Source: Cyclobacterium roseum (lineage in GTDB: Bacteria > Bacteroidota > Bacteroidia > Cytophagales > Cyclobacteriaceae). From it: a stretch of 64,000 nt of DNA. Below, in pieces: positions 51,509 through 61,442 of the stretch (positions are counted from its first letter, which is position 1; each line of letters opens with the position of its first letter). Under the pieces are notes generated by a model. It was not told where the DNA came from. It saw only the letters and a program-made list of their open reading frames with translations, and ran no database searches. Where the stretch lies: positions 62,001-126,000 of the forward strand of contig NZ_WNKF01000005.1 of NCBI RefSeq assembly GCF_010119225.1, given 5' to 3'. The translations under genes were made by a program, and so were the position numbers.

Positions 51509-52366
51509 ATGCGTCTAAAGATTGAACACCACACCACTTACGACTACCACCAGCCGGTTGGGCTTAACCCCCATAGTCTTTTTTTGAAGCCGCTTCCGAG
51601 AAACTATTTTGAGGTTAGCAGATTTTCACTTCAAATACAGCCCGAACCGGATGGAATGAATGAGCGATACAGTATAGAGGGCAATCCCTATTTCCAGGTT
51701 TGGTTTTCAAAAAAATCAAGTAAGCTTAGCATCAGCACCTCTTTTGAATCCACACACAGTCCGTTCAATCCATTTCTGTTTTTGGTGGATCAGGGTTTTA
51801 TTAATAAGCTGGATCGAAATGCAGCGATTCCGTTCCAGTATCCGGAGGACGATATGCCTTTGCTCCAGGCTTATCTTGGGCATAGTAATAACTCCCTACT
51901 GAAACAGTATGGTCTGGCCAAACTTACCAGCAAAGATCCCATTCAGTTTTTAACCGAGCTGAATGCCTCCATTCATGCCGATTGGAAGCACATCATCAGA
52001 GAGGAAGAAAACCTCTGGCCTGCCACCCAAACCTTTGCTGCCGGAAGGGGTTCCTGCCGGGACCTTTCCTGGATGTTGATCGAAATACTGCGCCATTTGG
52101 GGCTGGCATCCCGGTTTGTCAGTGGCTATGCCTTTAATCCTGAACTGGACGAAGGGCATGAGCTCCACGCCTGGGTCGAAACTTTTTTGCCGGGAGCCGG
52201 ATGGGTGGGCCTGGACCCCAGCCTGGGCCTGATGACCGATGAACATTACATTCCATTGGCCTGTAGTTTTCTCCCTAAAAACACCCTGCCGGTTCACGGA
52301 ACCTTTGGAGGCGATCAGTTGCAAGAAGCCAGCTTGACGGCTTCTGTTCACATTCAGCCCTTATAG
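51509..52366 (+). CDS. Transglutaminase-like cysteine protease family protein
   Basis: A 285-residue protein. The N-terminal strand domain (MRLKIEHHTTYDYHQPVGLN) is typical of bacterial transglutaminase-like proteins. The catalytic triad is in RGSCRDLSWMLIEILRHLG (Cys), HELHAWVETFLPGAG (His) and WVGLDPSLG (Asp). It lies 59 bases after the Anbu gene and is the usual fourth member of the set; it could hydrolyse the isopeptide or amide made by the ATP-grasp protein. Confidence 0.9.
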   Translation: MRLKIEHHTTYDYHQPVGLNPHSLFLKPLPRNYFEVSRFSLQIQPEPDGMNERYSIEGNPYFQVWFSKKSSKLSISTSFESTHSPFNPFLFLVDQGFINKLDRNAAIPFQYPEDDMPLLQAYLGHSNNSLLKQYGLAKLTSKDPIQFLTELNASIHADWKHIIREEENLWPATQTFAAGRGSCRDLSWMLIEILRHLGLASRFVSGYAFNPELDEGHELHAWVETFLPGAGWVGLDPSLGLMTDEHYIPLACSFLPKNTLPVHGTFGGDQLQEASLTASVHIQPL

Positions 52367-52456
52367 TCCACAAGCGATTCAGTAATTGCCGCTTTTTCTG
52401 CAAATAAACAAACCTTTTCACCCGGTTTGCGATTAATTAGGATAGCATAAAAAACC

Positions 52457-53713
52457 ATGACAAAAGTGGGAGGTATCGTCTTTATTTTAATTTTATTAGT
52501 TGTTCTATTTTTTTTGAATTGGTACGTGTATCAGGGAGTTAAAACCCTGCTGCCTGAAACGTTCTTTGCAAAAGGAAAAATAGCCTATTGGGTAGTGGCT
52601 GGCGGGATCAGCCTGTGGATAGGGCTGACCTTTTTTATCATCATGCAGGAGGGCAAAATATCCACTACTTCTCAGAAATCGTTAAACTTGTTCCTGACGA
52701 TAGCTGTGACCCAGCTTTCGATCATTGTATTTTTATTTGGAGAAGATATCTACCGGACGGTGAGTGCAGCCATCTCCTATTTTTCATCCGGATTTTCTTC
52801 GGGCCAGGCCGAAAGCCAGGCCGTTTACCCGGACCGGCGCAAGTTCGTCAGCCAAATCGCCTTTGCGGTGGCTGCCATTCCTTTCACGGCTTTCGTGTAC
52901 GGGATTGTAAAAGGAAAATACGATTTCCGAACCCTCCGGAAGACCATTTATTTCAAAGACCTGCCGGAAGCCTTTGATGGGTTTACCATCACCCAGCTAT
53001 CCGATATCCATGCGGGGAGCTTTACGGATATGGAGGCAGTAAAAAGAGGTGCTGAACTTGCCACCTCTCAAAATTCCGATCTATTTGTATTTACAGGAGA
53101 CCTTGTCAATCACAAGGCAGATGAAATCGAGCCCATGCTGGAAGCTTTTTCACGAATCAAAGCTCCCTATGGACAGTATTCTATTTTAGGCAATCATGAC
53201 TATGGGGATTATTCATCCTGGCCAAGTCCCGAGGCCAAAAAAGCGAATTTCGAGCACCTGAAACAGCAGCACCAAAAGTTGGGCTACGATCTGTTGCTGG
53301 ATGAAAATCGGGTGATTGAGAAAGATGGCGAGAAAATCCGGCTGATGGGCGTGGAAAACTGGGGCGTGGGCTTTCAATCCAAAGGAGATCTGGAAAAATC
53401 CCTGCTGGGTGTGGGGGATGAGGAATTCAAAATTTTACTTTCACACGACCCGTCTCACTGGGACGAACAAGTTAAAAAGCATCCTAAAAAAATACACCTT
53501 ACCTTAAGTGGTCATACCCATGGCATGCAATTTGGGATAGAGACACCGCTGTTTCGATGGAGTCCGGCACAGTACCGGTACCCCAACTGGGCGGGTCTGG
53601 CTGAATATGCTGGAAATTACTTGTATGTCAACAGGGGATTTGGATTTCATGCCTTTTCGGGCCGGGTAGGCATCTGGCCGGAAATTACGGTGATTGAATT
53701 ACGGAGAGGGTGA
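52457..53713 (+). CDS. Membrane metallophosphoesterase
   Basis: A 418-residue protein with four N-terminal membrane helices (about 5-25, 43-62, 78-95, 128-150) and a calcineurin-type phosphoesterase domain. Metal motifs: TQLSDIHAGSF, FTGDLVNH, GNHDYGDYSSW, LSHDPSHWD and SGHTHGMQFG. The YaeI/YkuE-like class often hydrolyses lipid-linked phosphates; its substrate is not known here. The gene may belong to the preceding operon but has 90 bases of its own leader. It converges with wzi-like gene. Confidence 0.85.
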   Translation: MTKVGGIVFILILLVVLFFLNWYVYQGVKTLLPETFFAKGKIAYWVVAGGISLWIGLTFFIIMQEGKISTTSQKSLNLFLTIAVTQLSIIVFLFGEDIYRTVSAAISYFSSGFSSGQAESQAVYPDRRKFVSQIAFAVAAIPFTAFVYGIVKGKYDFRTLRKTIYFKDLPEAFDGFTITQLSDIHAGSFTDMEAVKRGAELATSQNSDLFVFTGDLVNHKADEIEPMLEAFSRIKAPYGQYSILGNHDYGDYSSWPSPEAKKANFEHLKQQHQKLGYDLLLDENRVIEKDGEKIRLMGVENWGVGFQSKGDLEKSLLGVGDEEFKILLSHDPSHWDEQVKKHPKKIHLTLSGHTHGMQFGIETPLFRWSPAQYRYPNWAGLAEYAGNYLYVNRGFGFHAFSGRVGIWPEITVIELRRG

Positions 53714-53739
53714 AATCAGAAGCTAATTGGCCTAGAAAC

Positions 53740-55410
53740 TCAAGGGTTGAGTTGCTGATTTTTCTGAAAAAGGTAGATAAGACTGACCTGCGAATGGACG
53801 GAAAAAAGGTGTTTGCCTTTGGGGAATTCCGGGGTGCTATTGGGGTCAAGCTGCCACTGGTAATTGCGGCCATTGATCAATTGAACTTTAGAGCTCAGCA
53901 GGAACTGATCCCATCGCTTGTCGAACAGGAAACCAATGCTAAGGTCTACCCAGGGTTTATTTTCCTCTGAGGAATATAGACTTCTGTAAAAAAAGTCCTG
54001 GTGATTTTCTAGTCTTTCAAACAATAACCCAATTTTATCAAATTTATCAACTAACCCCACCTCAAACGATTGAATATTTGATCCGGTACCAATGCCAACC
54101 CCTAACGCTTGACCATAATTAGCAAATCCTCGTACCTGATAGTGAGTATGCCAGGTTGATCCACCACCAGCACCAAAATATCTCATAATGCGGTTAATTG
54201 ACTGCTGCTGCTGGGTGATTTCACCACGGAACTGAAGAAAATAATCCTCTATGCCCGGAACTGTAAACAATTTTTTAAACCCAAATATGAAAGCGCGGGC
54301 ATGCTCAGGATTTAAAATTGCTTCCTTGAAGTTATAGGCATGGTCCCTTCTACCATATTCAAAATAAATTTCTCCTTTGGCTTTTTGGGACATGAATCGT
54401 CCAAAAACAGTAGCTTGCTGATCCATGGCCAAATTATCATAGGCGACAGAATTTCCATTTTCAAAAAATTTCTTCTTTTGAAATGCTTCAAAAATTGGAA
54501 AAATAGATCGAAAACTATTATCTCTGTTTTCATTGTATTGCTGGAAGGTCCTGGTAAACCCAACGGATAAGCCAGGAATCCATTTTGGAGAGTATGATAT
54601 AAGCAATGCGTTCAAATAACGCCAATCACCTGAAAAATTTCGGAAGTACTTATTATTTAATTCGTCGTGCTGAGTGGGAGCAAAACCGGAATCATTTAGG
54701 CGACCAAGCAATAGTTGAGATTGAAATTCTCCCACAAACGTGTTAATTGGTGTAGCTGTCTTCATCGTCAGGTGGGGGAAGGATTGGGAGTTATTGGAAA
54801 AGGTTAATGAATTCCATTGACCAGGGCCCCACCAGATACTCTTGGTACTTAACCCGGTCTCAATCGGACCAAGGGAAAAGGTGATTTTAGATTGTCCCCA
54901 CCAAAATCGATAGAAAGGACCTTCCCCAAAAAGCTCCGGATAGTCACCATGATTATAAAATAAAAACCGATCCTGGTTTACAATTTCAGGAAAGTCATCA
55001 GGGAAGCCAAAATAAGACTTGTTTTGTACATAAATAAACTCTGGTTGAAAATCGATATTGAATAAATATAACTTTGCAGTCAGTCCAGATGATATATAAT
55101 TTTGTATACCTACACTAGAAGTCAATCCAAAGTCTCCCCAGCCATACGGTCTATTAGAATTAAATTTGTTGACAGAGAAAACAGGAATTGGATCCAGTCG
55201 GACCGGTTCTGAATTATTGACAACGGAATCAACATTAAATGGAAAAGGGCGCAACGAAAAAGAATTAATTTGGTCTACTTCGTCAGAAAGCAGTGCATCC
55301 CTACGAGCCAACTCATTAAAAATCGAGTTATTGGAATTTAGCTCTTGCCCATAATTTTTAGCACCGTTAATTAAAAAAAACAGTAATATCAATAAGGACC
55401 TATAGATCAT
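53740..55410 (-). CDS. Wzi-like capsule assembly outer-membrane protein
   Basis: A 556-residue exported protein (signal peptide to NYGQ). The barrel resembles Wzi: YNHGDYPELFGEGPFYRFWW, WWGPGQWNSLTFSNNSQSFP, and many aromatic strands to SLIYLFQKNQQLNP. Wzi-type lectin barrels hold capsular polysaccharide to the outer surface. It is the last gene of the minus-strand polysaccharide operon, overlapping the upstream GT4 by 4 bases. Confidence 0.85.
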   Translation of the reverse strand: MIYRSLLILLFFLINGAKNYGQELNSNNSIFNELARRDALLSDEVDQINSFSLRPFPFNVDSVVNNSEPVRLDPIPVFSVNKFNSNRPYGWGDFGLTSSVGIQNYISSGLTAKLYLFNIDFQPEFIYVQNKSYFGFPDDFPEIVNQDRFLFYNHGDYPELFGEGPFYRFWWGQSKITFSLGPIETGLSTKSIWWGPGQWNSLTFSNNSQSFPHLTMKTATPINTFVGEFQSQLLLGRLNDSGFAPTQHDELNNKYFRNFSGDWRYLNALLISYSPKWIPGLSVGFTRTFQQYNENRDNSFRSIFPIFEAFQKKKFFENGNSVAYDNLAMDQQATVFGRFMSQKAKGEIYFEYGRRDHAYNFKEAILNPEHARAFIFGFKKLFTVPGIEDYFLQFRGEITQQQQSINRIMRYFGAGGGSTWHTHYQVRGFANYGQALGVGIGTGSNIQSFEVGLVDKFDKIGLLFERLENHQDFFYRSLYSSEENKPWVDLSIGFLFDKRWDQFLLSSKVQLINGRNYQWQLDPNSTPEFPKGKHLFSVHSQVSLIYLFQKNQQLNP

Positions 55411-56561
55411 TGGGAAACCATTCTTCTATAAACTTTCAATAACTCCTTCCAAATAAATTCCGATTGAAAATTTTCAATTACCCATTCCCTACCCGTTTTA
55501 CCTAATTTAAGTCTATAATCTGTATCAGCGACTAATGGTTCTAAACCTTGAACCAGGTTATCTACAGAAATATCGCCACAGAGAATCCCAGAGACTCCAT
55601 CTTTAACACTCTCCCTGCAACCAATAACATCAAAAGCGACCACAGGCACTTCCATCGCAGAAGCCTCGATTGCTACATTTCCAAAACCTTCCCTATGAGT
55701 AGGGAAAACGAAAATGTCACAAGCAACCAAATACGAATCAATGGTTTTAGACCATTCATGAACGAATATTTTGGGGTTTTTTCGAATTTCATCCATTACT
55801 TCTACATCCAACGGGTCAAATTCTTCAAATGTACCCTGCAATAACAAGTACAAATTATCATGGGATTTCAGAAGTTCTCTAAAAGCCAAAACCAACTCGT
55901 TAATTCCCTTGTCCTTTCTTAATCTGCCCGAATTAAGCAATAGTACATCGGTGGGTTTTAACGAAAGCGCTGCCCTTATCCTTTCTCCTGCTTCTGTATT
56001 GATTGGATTTTTGGAAAACAGTTTCAAATCGACACCATTACTGGAGCCCTTGCCGATTACGAATATCTTTTTGGGGTCACAAAGCCCCTTTCGGATAAAG
56101 TCAGCTCTGAGTTCATGTGAAATACAAAACACGTTTTTGGATGAAAAACAGATGAATTGTTCTATTTTTTCAAATACAAATCTTCTAATTCCGGTTGTGT
56201 TCTCATAAGCGCGGCCTCTTAGGGTATAATTAATGTTTCTATGAAAAGATAGACAAGCTGCTAAGGTTCCAAGTAAAGATGCTTTAGGAGTGGAGACACT
56301 AATGATATCGAACCGATTAAAAACAAAGAAGAAAATTAAGTTACCCAAACTATACAAATCGTAAAAAAGCGATGGAGTACGTCTTATTTTTATTACTTTG
56401 GTTTTAATGCCATCATCGTTCAGCCAATCATGTTCGATTCCAGGAGGAGCAATACCAGTGATTTCAAAACCATTTCTCATAAGGAATTTGAATTGGTCCT
56501 TATACAGACTATTCAAATTCATCGCCGTGCCTATCACAACACAAATTTTAATTTTTCTCAT
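55407..56561 (-). CDS. GT4 family glycosyltransferase
   Basis: A 384-residue GT-B fold enzyme. The N-terminal acceptor domain has the glycine-rich start MRKIKICVVIGTAMNLNSLY. The C-terminal donor domain shows LLLNSGRLRKDKGINELV and the EX7E motif in THREGFGNVAIEASAMEVPVV. It would add one sugar to the capsular repeat unit; donor and linkage are not readable. It overlaps the Wzi gene by 4 bases and lies 3 bases after the acyltransferase. Confidence 0.9.
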   Translation of the reverse strand: MRKIKICVVIGTAMNLNSLYKDQFKFLMRNGFEITGIAPPGIEHDWLNDDGIKTKVIKIRRTPSLFYDLYSLGNLIFFFVFNRFDIISVSTPKASLLGTLAACLSFHRNINYTLRGRAYENTTGIRRFVFEKIEQFICFSSKNVFCISHELRADFIRKGLCDPKKIFVIGKGSSNGVDLKLFSKNPINTEAGERIRAALSLKPTDVLLLNSGRLRKDKGINELVLAFRELLKSHDNLYLLLQGTFEEFDPLDVEVMDEIRKNPKIFVHEWSKTIDSYLVACDIFVFPTHREGFGNVAIEASAMEVPVVAFDVIGCRESVKDGVSGILCGDISVDNLVQGLEPLVADTDYRLKLGKTGREWVIENFQSEFIWKELLKVYRRMVSQ

Positions 56562-56564
56562 TTA

Positions 56565-57101
56565 TTAAATACCTGGATTATCAGCCCTCTCTTTAATTAC
56601 CCTGGCAGGAACACCACCAATAAATAAATTAGATCCAAATTTACCGGAAACAAAACTATTTGCCCCAATCATACAACCAGGACCAATGATTGTACCAGAA
56701 GAAATAGTACAGTGCGCAGCTACCCATGTTCCTTTAGAAATCAAGACGGGTGAAAAATGAGTACCTCCGTACCTAACAGACCCATCTTTAAATCCATGAG
56801 AAGTAGACACCACTATTACATAGGGAGCGATAATCACCTCATCTTCAATTACCACCTTACCTTTTCCGTTTATCCAGGTTCCTTTGGCCAAATACACATT
56901 ATCACCAATAAAAAGATTGTTGATACCGAGCAAGGTGACATCTCTCCCAAGCTCAAGTCTCTTTGGATGACCTGGCAAAAATAGCGCTACTAAATACCCT
57001 CTAATTCTTATTGAAAATTTATTATCAGGCAGCCAACCTGTTATAAGCAACAAAAACCAAACCGGCAAATAGTATCTAAATTGGTATTTTATCTGATTCA
57101 T
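56565..57101 (-). CDS. Left-handed beta-helix acyltransferase (WcaF-like)
   Basis: A 178-residue hexapeptide-repeat acetyltransferase: TLLGINNLFIGDNVYLAKGT and the repeats IIAPYVIVVSTSHGFKD, GPGCMIGANSFVSGKFGSN and VPARVIKER end. The His in VSTSHGF is the likely catalytic base. It probably acetylates a sugar of the polysaccharide. The 4-base overlap with the next upstream gene shows operon coupling. Confidence 0.87.
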   Translation of the reverse strand: MNQIKYQFRYYLPVWFLLLITGWLPDNKFSIRIRGYLVALFLPGHPKRLELGRDVTLLGINNLFIGDNVYLAKGTWINGKGKVVIEDEVIIAPYVIVVSTSHGFKDGSVRYGGTHFSPVLISKGTWVAAHCTISSGTIIGPGCMIGANSFVSGKFGSNLFIGGVPARVIKERADNPGI

Positions 57102-58288
57102 TGGATGGATTCACGAAGATTTTGATAAAAGGAATACCTTCTTGTTGATAATTTATCTGAGGAGAATTGACTGGCTATTTTAAAATTTTGATCGGCTATA
57201 TTATGCAACCTCTCGCCTGACAAATAAATTAAATGCCGCAGCGTTTCAGAAAGCGAATCAACGTTACCAGCTTTGAATAAAAATTCCGGAGACAAGAGCT
57301 CAGGGATACCGCCCACATCAGAACCAATACAAATGGCCCCTCGGCTCATTGCTTCAACTAATGATCTAGGCAACCCTTCCGTGAGACTGGGCTGAGCATA
57401 AACATCAATCTTATCGATCCATTGTAAGACAGGTTCGCCATTTGGAAGGGTGCCATCAAAAATAACATTAGAATACAAATCTAGTTCCTCAATCAGGGAC
57501 ATATAGTCTTCAGGGTTTCCTTTACCCAAAATCCTAAGCTCAAAAGCAGGCAATGAACTTCTGCGTTTAAGTTTACCTAGAGAATTGATTAAAACATGTA
57601 GTCCTTTATATTTGGTTTTAAAATTTCCTATAATCCCAAATACGAGCTTATCTTTTTGATGAAATGGAGTAGCATACCGAACAGCCCTTTCCTTCAACAC
57701 GGCGGAATTAAGATTTGGGAGATCAACATCTGATGCATTTGTCGTAAATGCTAAAGAATTTGCCGGATATCTTTTTTGCAAAAAACGTTTAGAGACATAA
57801 AGGACAAAGCATGACTTTTTGACAGCCGCTTTCATGCGTAAAAATAAAATTGGTGCGTAAATTTTACTAATTATCCCACCATGATACCACAAAGCATCAA
57901 AAGCACAGCCAACGACTTCGACGGCACAAGGAACATTTTCCTTTTTGGCATAATTAAAGGCAATCAAACCATTTTCGCTGGGAAAACGAACGACCACTGC
58001 GTCAACGTTAGAAATCAATTTCCATATTTTGTCTTTTACTTTAAACACGTTTTTAATGGCACTCGGAGTAGAAATTTTATCCACCAAGTGAAACGAAACT
58101 TTTGAATGGGAACTTAGTACCAGATTATCTCCATCTATTACTGGTCCGCCATCTCTTCCAATAACCAGTATCTCATCGAAATGCTTCAGGTACTTTTCCC
58201 AAAGATAATAAGGAAAACCACCCGCAGAATAGAAATCACCTTTTGTATCCTGGTAAAAATAGTGATCATGAACAAACAATAACTTCAT
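57098..58288 (-). CDS. GT4 family glycosyltransferase
   Basis: A 396-residue GT-B enzyme. The start MKLLFVHDHYFYQDTKGDFY includes the acceptor-side loop, and the donor side has KLVFGIIGNFKTKYKGLHVL and the EX7E-type motif QPSLTEGLPRSLVEAMSRGAI. It adds one sugar in repeat-unit assembly. It shares 4-base overlaps with both neighbours. Confidence 0.9.
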   Translation of the reverse strand: MKLLFVHDHYFYQDTKGDFYSAGGFPYYLWEKYLKHFDEILVIGRDGGPVIDGDNLVLSSHSKVSFHLVDKISTPSAIKNVFKVKDKIWKLISNVDAVVVRFPSENGLIAFNYAKKENVPCAVEVVGCAFDALWYHGGIISKIYAPILFLRMKAAVKKSCFVLYVSKRFLQKRYPANSLAFTTNASDVDLPNLNSAVLKERAVRYATPFHQKDKLVFGIIGNFKTKYKGLHVLINSLGKLKRRSSLPAFELRILGKGNPEDYMSLIEELDLYSNVIFDGTLPNGEPVLQWIDKIDVYAQPSLTEGLPRSLVEAMSRGAICIGSDVGGIPELLSPEFLFKAGNVDSLSETLRHLIYLSGERLHNIADQNFKIASQFSSDKLSTRRYSFYQNLRESIQ

Positions 58289-59388
58289 ACTAATTCTTGT
58301 AAAAACTCGGAAAATCGGGATGAGGGATCAAATTCGGTTTTAGCCCAGGAGCTGACATCCTCTACATCATAAATGCATCCATCTGCATAAATACTCAAAA
58401 TGGATTGACTAAATAAATCAGCATCTAGAGGAGGATGAAGGTAGGGAGAAACCACCGACGGTGTACTCTCCTTGATGGTGGGTATATCACTCGCAACAAT
58501 AGGAATTCCAGCTAACTGAGCCTCAATCAGAGCGTTTGGTTGTCCTTCATTAAGAGAGGGGAATAGAAATACGTCCATCACCGATAAATAATTGACAACA
58601 TCCTTTTGGTTACCGGGCAAGAAAAAATGATTGGTTAAACCTTCCTTAGTTAACCGTTCAGAAAGACCGCTTTCTACATCCTTTCCAACCAATAGAAATT
58701 TAACCTCTGGAATTTTTTTAACAAGAAATGCGGCTACATCCACAATTACGGAATGATTTTTAGCAGACCTATAGCTACCAACATGTCCAATTATAAAATC
58801 AGATTTCTTAAAACCCAATTTGGACCTAAAAGCAGATCGCCGAAAACCAGGGGGAAATGCAGGCACACCGTTATAAATAACTCTATATCTGGAACGCTCT
58901 GCCTCAGCCCATTGGGGGTGAAAGTAATTAAACGCCTCGACAGAATTTGAAAGGTACCGGGTAGCAGATAATCCCAAAAGCTTTTTTAGAAAGAAAATAT
59001 ACAATCGTTTAAATCTAGTGATTCTAAATTGGTATTTTGAGTCTCTATAAAAAACCAATCTGTTTGGTACGTTAGCCTTTTTGGAAGCATATAAAGTAAG
59101 TCCTGCAAAATCTCCCGTAAAATCGCAAACCGAGATCGGATTAAAAGATTTTAGAAAGAAAAAAAATTTGAAATACCCAAAAACATTAAAATAGGATAAT
59201 CTTAGAAATTTAATCGAAACATTAAAATAGGATGAATATTCATTCTCCAGCTCTCCACCTAAACCTTGCTTACAAACAACAGCAATTTCATCAAATTTAA
59301 AATGGGAACACTGCAAAAACCTTAAAAGATAGGTCTCCAAACCCCCAACATTTAGATTACTTACTAAAAATACTACCTTTTTTTTCAT
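58285..59388 (-). CDS. GT4 family glycosyltransferase
   Basis: A 367-residue GT-B enzyme. Motifs: VVFLVSNLNVGGLETYLLRF near the start, IIGHVGSYRSAKNHSVIVD and FPSLNEGQPNALIEAQLAGI (EX7E). The sugar specificity is unknown. Its start lies inside the end of the polymerase gene, a 32-base overlap. The codons are AT-rich, as in the rest of this operon. Confidence 0.9.
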   Translation of the reverse strand: MKKKVVFLVSNLNVGGLETYLLRFLQCSHFKFDEIAVVCKQGLGGELENEYSSYFNVSIKFLRLSYFNVFGYFKFFFFLKSFNPISVCDFTGDFAGLTLYASKKANVPNRLVFYRDSKYQFRITRFKRLYIFFLKKLLGLSATRYLSNSVEAFNYFHPQWAEAERSRYRVIYNGVPAFPPGFRRSAFRSKLGFKKSDFIIGHVGSYRSAKNHSVIVDVAAFLVKKIPEVKFLLVGKDVESGLSERLTKEGLTNHFFLPGNQKDVVNYLSVMDVFLFPSLNEGQPNALIEAQLAGIPIVASDIPTIKESTPSVVSPYLHPPLDADLFSQSILSIYADGCIYDVEDVSSWAKTEFDPSSRFSEFLQELV

Positions 59389-60823
59389 TAAATAAAATAA
59401 CTATATAATTAACATACAAAATTAAATAACCTATTATAACTATTTTGAAATTAAATAATAAGGATGACCTAGCAATATATAAAGAAAAAGAAAAGTAAAT
59501 TAAAATAAATAACCAATAAAACAAGGACTTAGAATTATTAAAAAGAATAAACTCTCCTCGATAAATAAGAAATCCAAAAACAAACATTCCCGCAAAAACA
59601 CCAACTGCTCCAAAATCAAGATACAAATCCGCAGCTACAGTAGTCCCATCACCGTATAAAGGATTCTCACCTTGGATTAAATAGGTAATATAATTAGCAG
59701 ACCCATCATATATATAACCTTTGTCTGTAAGTTTAAGGAAAAAGCTGCTCCCGCCGGGAATTATAGAAAATAGTTGTTTAATCTGAAAGAACCCATATTT
59801 AAAACTAAAATCGGATGGAACGTTCAATATTGCATGATTAAGACATCTGATGGAAAGCGCCAATTCAACAGTTTGTTCGAGAGGTACAGATGTCTCAAAC
59901 CGATTACTTAAAGACTCTTGGGATGTAACCTCATTATACTTTGCAATAATACCTCCATTGCTCTGAACTCTTCTTGCTTTACCTACAATCGTTAAAAAGG
60001 TTGCTCCAAAAATAACAATCAAGATTAAAAAAATAAATCTGAGATTAAAATACTTAAAGAAAAATAAACCAAATAGCAACAAACTATATGAAATTACCGG
60101 ACCTCTATCACCTATATACAATGAAAATAAGATGTGCCAGAACGAAATGATAACTACGGGTAACCCTATTTCGTTAATATAAGATATTAAATCTATTGAA
60201 TCAAACGTATTATGAATTCTCAAAAGTTTAATACAAATAATTGCAGTTAGCATAATATTGAATATCAAAAAGAAATACCCTCCAATCCCTTCCTCTAATT
60301 GATAACTACCACCTCTGTATGAATCATCAATAAATAGAAAAAGAAAATACAAAGCATAGGTAGTACAAATTAGAATTATATCACTACCCCTTTTTTCATA
60401 AAATTTTACTAAAAAACTCTTGTTTTTTGAATGTCCTACAAAATTATTGGAAGAAGAAAAATATCCAAATTGAAATGCTAAAAACCCTATTAAGGAAATG
60501 GATGCTGATTTATTAATAACTGAAGATGAAGCCCAAACGAAATCGAAAAGGTGATTTTTCAAATCAATTCCAAATGTCAAATAAAAAAACATTTGAAAGT
60601 GAACAACAGCATATCCAAACAAGAGTAAAATTGAAGGAGATATCCAAACAATCCGTGAATTAATTTGCTTAACTTTAATCAGAAAAATAACTGAAAATCC
60701 AATAAGAAAAATCAATACCCGGTATATATGATAATAATTGAGTTCAGACGAATAACTAAACAAAAAATAAAATTCTAATACAATTATTAAACTATATAAA
60801 ATGTAAAAAAACTTGATTTTCAT
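59357..60823 (-). CDS. O-antigen/capsule polymerase (Wzy-like)
   Basis: A 488-residue inner-membrane protein with about 12 transmembrane helices and one long periplasmic loop (about 270-380) holding GGIIAKYNEVTSQESLSNRF and IPGGSSFFLKLTDKGYIYDG. This is the pattern of Wzy or the oligosaccharide repeat unit polymerase family, which joins repeat units in the periplasm. ATG 60823 (MKIKFFYILYSLIIVLEFYF) is used; a TTG four codons upstream is the alternative. It is strongly AT-rich and overlaps the next gene by 32 bases. Confidence 0.82.
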   Translation of the reverse strand: MKIKFFYILYSLIIVLEFYFLFSYSSELNYYHIYRVLIFLIGFSVIFLIKVKQINSRIVWISPSILLLFGYAVVHFQMFFYLTFGIDLKNHLFDFVWASSSVINKSASISLIGFLAFQFGYFSSSNNFVGHSKNKSFLVKFYEKRGSDIILICTTYALYFLFLFIDDSYRGGSYQLEEGIGGYFFLIFNIMLTAIICIKLLRIHNTFDSIDLISYINEIGLPVVIISFWHILFSLYIGDRGPVISYSLLLFGLFFFKYFNLRFIFLILIVIFGATFLTIVGKARRVQSNGGIIAKYNEVTSQESLSNRFETSVPLEQTVELALSIRCLNHAILNVPSDFSFKYGFFQIKQLFSIIPGGSSFFLKLTDKGYIYDGSANYITYLIQGENPLYGDGTTVAADLYLDFGAVGVFAGMFVFGFLIYRGEFILFNNSKSLFYWLFILIYFSFSLYIARSSLLFNFKIVIIGYLILYVNYIVILFNEKKGSIFSK

Positions 60824-60923
60824 TACAAAAAACAAACTTCAATCATTAAAACAAAAACCAATTTAGTAAAATCCAAAACATTTATAAAGTACTTGTGAAT
60901 CCATGTAAATATAAATCAAAAGA

Positions 60924-61442
60924 TTAATTACATTTATTAACGTTGTTATATAAATTCATTAGATAAACTTTTTTATCGTTAAACGAATACTTCTTAATGG
61001 GAAGTGCCTCCTCAATTATCTTTTTCTTATAATCCGAAATAGGTTTAATTTTCTTTGCCGGTGATCCTCCATAAACATAATTAGAATCAAGATCTTTGGT
61101 TACGATGGAATTGGCTCCAATTACAACATCATCACCGATTACAACACCAGGCAAAATTATACAATTAGATCCAATAAAAACATTGTTTCCAATAACAATG
61201 GGTTTTATTATATCAGAATCAGGATATTCATTTCGAAACACCCAAATACCTCCATCATGGGTAATAAACGTGGAATTAGTAATACTTACGTGATTACCCA
61301 TTTTGATGAGATAAGGCTCGGTGCCAAATTTAACGTCGCCTACAAACCGGCAATCCCTCCCAAAGGATACACCTATATACCGGGCATACCTTTCTTTTGT
61401 CCAAAACTTTCTTCTATAGAAATCGATAAATCGGTGTATCAT
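60924..61442 (-). CDS. Left-handed beta-helix acyltransferase (colanic-acid type)
   Basis: A 172-residue hexapeptide-repeat transferase: [20 protein letters not shown] at the start, the repeats [20 protein letters not shown] and [20 protein letters not shown], and the catalytic His in [14 protein letters not shown]. It is close to WbbJ/VatB-like sugar O-acetyltransferases. It overlaps the flippase gene by 4 bases and is 101 bases from the polymerase gene. Confidence 0.87.
   Translation of the reverse strand: MIHRFIDFYRRKFWTKERYARYIGVSFGRDCRFVGDVKFGTEPYLIKMGNHVSITNSTFITHDGGIWVFRNEYPDSDIIKPIVIGNNVFIGSNCIILPGVVIGDDVVIGANSIVTKDLDSNYVYGGSPAKKIKPISDYKKKIIEEALPIKKYSFNDKKVYLMNLYNNVNKCN

Noticed and set aside
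52409-52429. CAAACC/GGTTTG hairpin after the transglutaminase gene
   Set aside because: Six pairs without a T-run; not convincing as a terminator.
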